Shown in pieces: positions 17,104 to 20,803 of a stretch of DNA of 20,803 nucleotides. A model generated the notes under the pieces. That model was not told the DNA's origin and did no database searches. It saw only the letters and a list, made by a program, of their open reading frames with translations. The DNA is taken from contig CAYFLR010000081.1 in NCBI GenBank assembly GCA_964343805.1, positions 1 to 20,803 on the forward strand. The letters are read 5' to 3'. Made by a program: the position numbers and the translations under genes. Every line of letters begins with the position of its first letter. The stretch's first letter is position 1. The stretch is from CAYFLR01 sp964343805. Its GTDB lineage: Bacteria; Bdellovibrionota_B; Oligoflexia; CAYFLR01.

Positions 17104-17196
17104 CGCCCCATATAAGGCAAGTCACCTGCATATACATTTAAAACCAAAACATTTCCAGCAGAGAATACATTGTGCGCGGGAAAATGGTGTAATTTT

Positions 17197-17215
17197 TAGA
17201 CCAAAATTTGGACTA
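17197..17215. promoter_or_regulatory. Operator-like dyad upstream of membrane-protein gene
   Basis: TAGACCAAAATTTGGACTA is a 19-bp inverted repeat around a central A with eight of nine pairs matching. It lies 94-112 bp upstream of GTG 17103, between that gene and the preceding terminator, where a regulator site for this gene would be expected. Confidence 0.45.
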
Positions 17216-17233
17216 TTGAGAGCTTTTAAAGAT

Positions 17234-17267
17234 AAAAAAAAAGAGGGCAAAAGCCCCCTTTTTTTTT
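17234..17267 (-). terminator. Strong (bidirectional-looking) terminator of the EF-hand gene
   Basis: Reading the minus strand, GGGC/GCCC with one internal mismatch and an outer G-C pair form a hairpin with a four-base loop, followed by nine T. The plus strand is symmetrical, with nine A before and nine T after, so it could work both ways. It lies 25 bp after the EF-hand stop codon. Confidence 0.85.
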
Positions 17268-17291
17268 CTTCTATAAAAACCTAGTATCTAT

Positions 17292-18233
17292 TTAGAATTC
17301 CAGTGATTCTACCTCTTCATCTTCAATGATATCAGCCTGATTACGGAGCGCGATCCTATCCACCTGAAAGGCAACCTTTTTTTCTTCCTTACTCAGGCTT
17401 CCATTTTGATCTTCATCGAAATTCTTTAAGAAAGGTCTCACTTGCTTCATCAGATCCTTACGATTCATCTGCTTTTCACCTAGCTGCTTTTTGAAAGCCT
17501 GCCTTTTGCCCTTTATGATTTTAACAGCCTTTTTTAGTTCTTTCATAGTCAGCTGCTGATCATTATTTTGATCCATTCTCTTAATCAATTTAGTAAACCT
17601 TTGCTTCAATACCTTTACAGCCCCTTCTACTTCTTTCATGGTAATAACTTGATCTTGATTCATATCCAACCGTCTAAAAATAATCTGATCTACGTTTTGA
17701 AGATCAGCTCTTTTCTTACTCATTGCCCCCACTTTTTTAGGCTGACTCTGACCCTCATTTCGTTTATTACGAATAGGCTTTTTAACGCCATTAATAAAGG
17801 CACGGAGTTCCTCTTTGGTTATTTCTTGGTCTTGATTTTCATCTACTTTATTTACCCATATTCTTAATTGATTGGCCGCCTGCTCCTTTATCTCCTTGAT
17901 CTCTTCTAAAGTTACCGTCTTATCTTCATTCTGATCCGCCTTTTTTATAATCATTCTTACTAATCGAAGTAACCTTGCCTTAGGCAGTGGCTTTCTTGAC
18001 CTCTTCTTTTGCTCCCATTTATCATTGGCCACCTCAGCAATTTGCTCTATTACCTCTTCTTCTGTTGCTTGTTCATTATCGTTAGTCACAAGTTGAAATA
18101 GTTCATCAGCTTCGTTTTGATAATCACCTAACTTAGAGACCGCCTCGCCAATCCCTTGATCTAAATTACCACAAGCTCCAAAAAACATAGTGAAAGCAAT
18201 CGTAGAAATAATCTTAGTAGTTGTTCGTTTCAT
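17292..18233 (-). CDS. EF-hand lipoprotein with five calcium-type loops
   Basis: Predicted lipoprotein (lipobox FFGAC, Cys21), 313 residues from ATG 18233. This start has AGGGG seven bases upstream; the in-frame ATG at 18239 is only one base from it and is less likely. Five 12-residue EF loops lie at about 100-111 (DQNEDKTVTLEE), 131-142 (DENQDQEITKEE), 190-201 (DMNQDQVITMKE), 221-232 (DQNNDQQLTMKE) and 273-284 (DEDQNGSLSKEE). Positions 1, 3, 5 and 12 are the expected D, N/D, D/N and E, so metal binding is plausible. The usual Gly at loop position 6 is Lys or Gln in four of five, present only in the last. Linkers are highly charged and Lys/Gln-rich. A periplasmic calcium-dependent partner or buffer is inferred. 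It has a consensus promoter upstream and a strong terminator downstream, so it is monocistronic. Confidence 0.87.
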   Translation of the reverse strand: MKRTTTKIISTIAFTMFFGACGNLDQGIGEAVSKLGDYQNEADELFQLVTNDNEQATEEEVIEQIAEVANDKWEQKKRSRKPLPKARLLRLVRMIIKKADQNEDKTVTLEEIKEIKEQAANQLRIWVNKVDENQDQEITKEELRAFINGVKKPIRNKRNEGQSQPKKVGAMSKKRADLQNVDQIIFRRLDMNQDQVITMKEVEGAVKVLKQRFTKLIKRMDQNNDQQLTMKELKKAVKIIKGKRQAFKKQLGEKQMNRKDLMKQVRPFLKNFDEDQNGSLSKEEKKVAFQVDRIALRNQADIIEDEEVESLEF

Positions 18234-18282
18234 TTTCATTCCCCTGTATTTAAATTTTTGTTTTCCTCAACTTCTAATTACA

Positions 18283-18311
18283 ATTATAGCAATTTAAATA
18301 TTTTTTGTCAA
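18283..18311 (-). promoter_or_regulatory. Perfect sigma-70-type promoter of the EF-hand gene
   Basis: On the minus strand TTGACA (18306-18311) and TATAAT (18283-18288) are both perfect and exactly 17 bp apart. This predicts a start near 18276 and a leader of about 40 bases. The upstream DNA (18312-18420) is extremely AT-rich with A/T tracts, resembling UP-element sequence, and includes the palindrome ATGATATCAT (18326-18335). High expression is expected. Confidence 0.85.
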
Positions 18312-18478
18312 TTTTAAATCTATATATGATATCATTTTTTATTTTTTTTTCAATTATTTCTTATATTTGTATTTATTTTATTAAATTTTTTATTTTTATT
18401 AGATACTTATTTTGTAAGACAAACCTATCCACGAAATGTAATTACCTCCATTTTTCAGCGCACAAGGTAAAACAGTAA

Positions 18479-19649
18479 CTATCTAATAATATTAGCTTGC
18501 TTAAGAGATTTGCGGATGGATGCAGCAGAAAAATATTGCCACACAAGAAGCATTTCGGTGTTTTTAGTTATAGAAGGGCGGGCCAATTCAGCTAATGAGG
18601 TCTTAACAATATGATCTGAGAGAGAGAGCATAACTTGTTTGACCTCTTGATCTATAGGATGGTTATTTTTCATAAGGGCATACAGTTTTTTATGATAAGG
18701 CAAAAAGCCCTTTATAGATTGGAGGAGGCTCATTTCATATGAGTTGAGGGTTTGGTTTTCAAAGTAAGAAACAAAGTTTTCACATCTAAAAGCGAGAGAG
18801 AAATAGTTACATTTATCATACCTTAAGTATCGACTTTGATTCTGATATTCACGCATATGAGGAATTAAGCTTTGATTTTCTTGGCAAGTGGGATCCCTAG
18901 GTCTACCATACACCTCACTAAGCAAGTTAAATTTAAAACGATCATCTTTATTNNNNNNNNNNGGGTGAATCTTTTCCAAAGCTAAGCAAATCGGAAATAT
19001 AAGTTTCTGAATGGAGCATATGATGAAAGCCAGTATAGCCTTCTTTAATGAGAGAGGGTTGATGACGGCCAGGAAATAGAGCCTGCCAAAACATTGTTCC
19101 AATATTATCCTTATCAGGAGCTGTAAAGTAATACTCAGGACCAAAAGTACTTATAATATCACCTACTTTCTTCGCCTCTCCCGGTTCTAATTTTCGGCAG
19201 ATAGGGGTTTCATTTAACCAATAACCCATCTCTTTTGACCATACAAAACGGGGGTCTTTTGATATACCTTTAAAACTCATGGCCGTACCCCAGCAGTTAG
19301 CACCATGGTTATGAAGTTTGTGATTAAAGTTTTGTCCCACAAAAAAAGGTAAACAATCCGAAATAACCATTTTGTATACGTTGTTTGATGACTTTTTACA
19401 CTTTTGGTGATGGATGACAGGAATTTGAAATAATGGTTCAATGCTCTTTTTCCAACGGCAAAGAGACTGATATTGCTTTACTAAGGTCTCACAGCTATTC
19501 GATCTCAAAATAAGATTATTAGAGTAGGTAAAACCTATTTTTAGGGTGTCAGAATCTTCAACACTGGACAATTTGGACTTATTCTGACCACAGGCTTGGG
19601 TCATCAGCATGTAAAAAATTGAAAATAGAAATAAATTTATCTTATCCAT
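18479..19649 (-). CDS. Papain/NlpC-like lipoprotein of unknown function (interrupted by N gap)
   Basis: Predicted lipoprotein; I choose ATG 19649 (MDKINLFLF, lipobox MTQAC, Cys20) rather than the longer TTG reading from 19688. About 229 residues precede the 10-N gap and 157 follow. The reading frame continues across only if the gap is a multiple of three: the upstream frame otherwise hits a stop immediately, and the piece beginning NKDDRFKFNLLSEV is Cys-rich like the first part. HNHGANCWGTAM (Cys119), VGDII (Asp164), and GFHHMLHSETYISDLLSFGK (His213) follow the Cys-GDI-His order of papain-like NlpC/P60 or CHAP peptidases. I cannot confirm catalysis, and no recognised family signature is complete. 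The many additional cysteines suggest disulfides. It diverges from the ankyrin gene. Confidence 0.65.
18953..18962. other. Assembly gap (10 N) inside lipoprotein gene
   Basis: The flanking coding frames join only if the true gap length is a multiple of three, so the printed length is arbitrary. Confidence 0.85.
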
Positions 19650-19821
19650 AGAGATTCGATCCGATTTTAGTGTTAAAGAGCATGACAAAATTAAGTCACC
19701 ATATATAAGGTAAGCAAGAAAAGGTCCAACCTCCTCCCATCCTGTAAAGACTTTAACTATATAATTTAATTTATATTTTTTTAACTAGGGAAATTAAAAC
19801 ATAATTTTTTTTGTAAACTCC

Positions 19822-19848
19822 TTAGACACCTTTTACCCTTCTGTCTAA
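19822..19848. promoter_or_regulatory. Inverted repeat in the divergent lipoprotein/ankyrin promoter region
   Basis: TTAGACA (19822-19828) and TGTCTAA (19842-19848) are perfect 7-bp arms with centres 20 bp apart, about two helical turns, as dimeric regulators prefer. No T-run follows on either strand, so it is not a terminator. It lies 60-86 bp before the ankyrin start and 173-199 bp before the divergent lipoprotein start. The rest of 19650-19907 is AT-rich without a convincing -35/-10 pair. Confidence 0.5.
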
Positions 19849-19907
19849 AGATCTCACAGTTGAAGACGATAGGAAACTATGATCATTTATCCAACTTCGA
19901 GTAAGCA

Positions 19908-20573
19908 ATGATTAAATATATTCTTATCGCACTTGTGTTAACCTCTGCTACCCCTATGAAAGACAAATTAGTCTTACATAAGGCTATCTCCAAACAGGTG
20001 AAACTAAGTAAAATAAAATCCTTGATAGCGAATGGAGCGAGTGTAAACTATAAAAATTCTTTTGGACTCACTCCACTCCACTTAGCCTGTCTTAAAACCT
20101 CCAGTCTCAGCCTGGTTAAATTCCTGATTAAAAAAGGAGCCTATATCAATGATGTGAATCTCTATGGAATTTCGGCTCTGCATTTTGCTGCTGGAGTACA
20201 ACAAAATATGAAAATTATCGAATATCTCATTTCAAAAGGCGCCAATCTACATGCAAGAGATATATCTGGCGACACTCCCCTTCATTTTGCTTTAGCCAAT
20301 GAACGAGATAAAGATATTATTAAGCTACTCATAACGAATGGAGCTCACATTAATGCGGCTAATAATTTAGGAAACACCCCTCTTCACATCGCCATATTTA
20401 AAAAATACTATAAAAAAGTTCTACGCTATCTGTTGGATAAAGGAGCTAATCCCGAATTAAAAAACAAAGCAGGTCGGACCCCTTTACAAGAAAAGAAATT
20501 CCGCAACCAAGATGATCTCCTCTTCAAAGATGTGGGGGAATTTATCTACATTGAAGGAAAGAGCAAGTTTTAG
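19908..20573 (+). CDS. Exported ankyrin-repeat protein
   Basis: 221 residues with a short hydrophobic N-terminus (MIKYILIALVLTSATP, likely signal peptide) and about five ankyrin repeats. The first is degenerate (about 20-50); clear TPLHLA/GxTPLH-type repeats begin near 53 (GLTPLHLA), 87 (GISALHFAAG), 121 (GDTPLHFALA) and 155 (GNTPLHIAI). The C-terminal one has GRTPLQ near 189. Each ends in LIxKGAxIN-like turns. Ankyrin stacks bind other proteins; the signal peptide points to the periplasm or outside, as with AnkB-like periplasmic proteins. The C-terminal 20 residues are unlike the repeats. It overlaps the end of the convergent right-edge gene by 4 bp. The partner could be the divergent peptidase-like lipoprotein, but only position suggests that. 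Confidence 0.88.
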   Translation: MIKYILIALVLTSATPMKDKLVLHKAISKQVKLSKIKSLIANGASVNYKNSFGLTPLHLACLKTSSLSLVKFLIKKGAYINDVNLYGISALHFAAGVQQNMKIIEYLISKGANLHARDISGDTPLHFALANERDKDIIKLLITNGAHINAANNLGNTPLHIAIFKKYYKKVLRYLLDKGANPELKNKAGRTPLQEKKFRNQDDLLFKDVGEFIYIEGKSKF

Positions 20574-20803
20574 ACCCGAGCTTCAGGATGAAAGCCCTCT
20601 TTTTTCTTTTGACTGCAAGCAGTTATTTTAATGGGATCTTTGGGTGGATTAAGAACGAGTACAATTTTGGTAAGTAAGGGTTCATAAGTTATGGAAGAGA
20701 TCTGATAACGAGAACGGTCCACCTTCTCTTCTTTACCAATATATGCACAAAGCGCTGCCCTTAATGCATCCCATTGTAAGAAAAGCTGAAAGCTCTCTTC
20801 TTT
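20570..20803 (-). CDS. Unidentified protein, C-terminal 77 residues, cut by window edge
   Basis: The reverse strand is open from the right edge to TAA (20570-20572). I translated it as KEESFQLFLQWDALRAAL, with DRSRYQISSITYEPLLTKIV and LNPPKDPIKITACSQKKK further on, ending GFHPEARV. Balanced composition with amphipathic segments argues for real coding. No family is recognised. It overlaps the ankyrin stop codon by 4 bp. Confidence 0.65.
   Translation of the reverse strand, partial: KEESFQLFLQWDALRAALCAYIGKEEKVDRSRYQISSITYEPLLTKIVLVLNPPKDPIKITACSQKKKEGFHPEARV

Noticed and set aside
16937..17137. Minus-strand ORF of 66 codons overlapping the membrane-protein start
   Set aside because: Different frame from the longer hydrophobic gene; its translation lacks coherent helices and it has no independent ribosome binding site.
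18963..19144. Separate gene start upstream of the 18953 gap (hydrophobic MVLSITLQLLIRI reading)
   Set aside because: It is the wrong frame of the peptidase-like lipoprotein; only the part after the gap is real coding and belongs to that gene.
20588..20677. Plus-strand 29-codon ORF with a signal-like start
   Set aside because: It lies inside a longer minus-strand reading frame running to the window edge that looks more like coding sequence.

Overview
The window looks like a chromosomal fragment of an AT-rich, didermal, predatory-type bacterium, most likely Bdellovibrionota (Bacteriovoracales or Bdellovibrionales). This is an inference from the style of the genes: many exported lipoproteins, RCC1-like and ELWxxDGT propeller repeats, a CPBP protease with an N-terminal signal, and EF-hand and ankyrin proteins kept outside the cytoplasm. 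No rRNA, tRNA, mobile element, CRISPR or phage gene is visible. Three runs of exactly 10 N (6870-6879, 12931-12940, 18953-18962) each fall inside a gene and behave as placeholders for unknown lengths. This suggests a draft scaffold, and two genes must be rejoined across them.

Layout. 1-3090: malate synthase A (aceB, minus strand, running off the left edge) diverges from an ScfR/RamB-type XRE regulator. The 252-bp space between them holds the most striking non-coding signal of the window, a TTCGC-type motif recurring at an exact 17-bp period in two blocks (five and four copies). The -35 elements of both promoters touch it. 3119-6682: a promoter with a perfect -10 precedes three tightly spaced plus-strand genes, an alpha/beta-hydrolase lipoprotein, an ELWxxDGT propeller lipoprotein and a CPBP-family intramembrane protease. 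6654-8169 (minus): a membrane-anchored protein with a previously unassigned helical repeat of about 57-58 residues. 8293-11955: a 1220-residue lipoprotein starting at TTG and ending in seven RCC1-like repeats. 12006-13127: a GT4 glycosyltransferase, tail to tail with a small four-helix membrane protein (13119-13523). 13681-15747: a large lipoprotein with carboxypeptidase-regulatory-like domains. 15940-17103 (minus): a five-helix membrane protein of unknown function. 17292-18233 (minus): an EF-hand lipoprotein driven by a textbook consensus promoter and closed by a strong terminator. 18479-19649 (minus): a lipoprotein with features of a papain/NlpC-like fold, diverging from an exported ankyrin-repeat protein (19908-20573). 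That gene meets, tail to tail, an unidentified gene cut by the right edge.

How the genes relate. The aceB/regulator pair fits control of the glyoxylate shunt by acyl-CoA or acetate status. The rest is dominated by envelope proteins: six of the thirteen genes carry a lipobox. They have no evident single pathway. The best candidates for something undescribed are the 17-bp-period operator array, the helical-repeat membrane protein, and the cysteine-peptidase-like lipoprotein facing an ankyrin gene across an inverted repeat.
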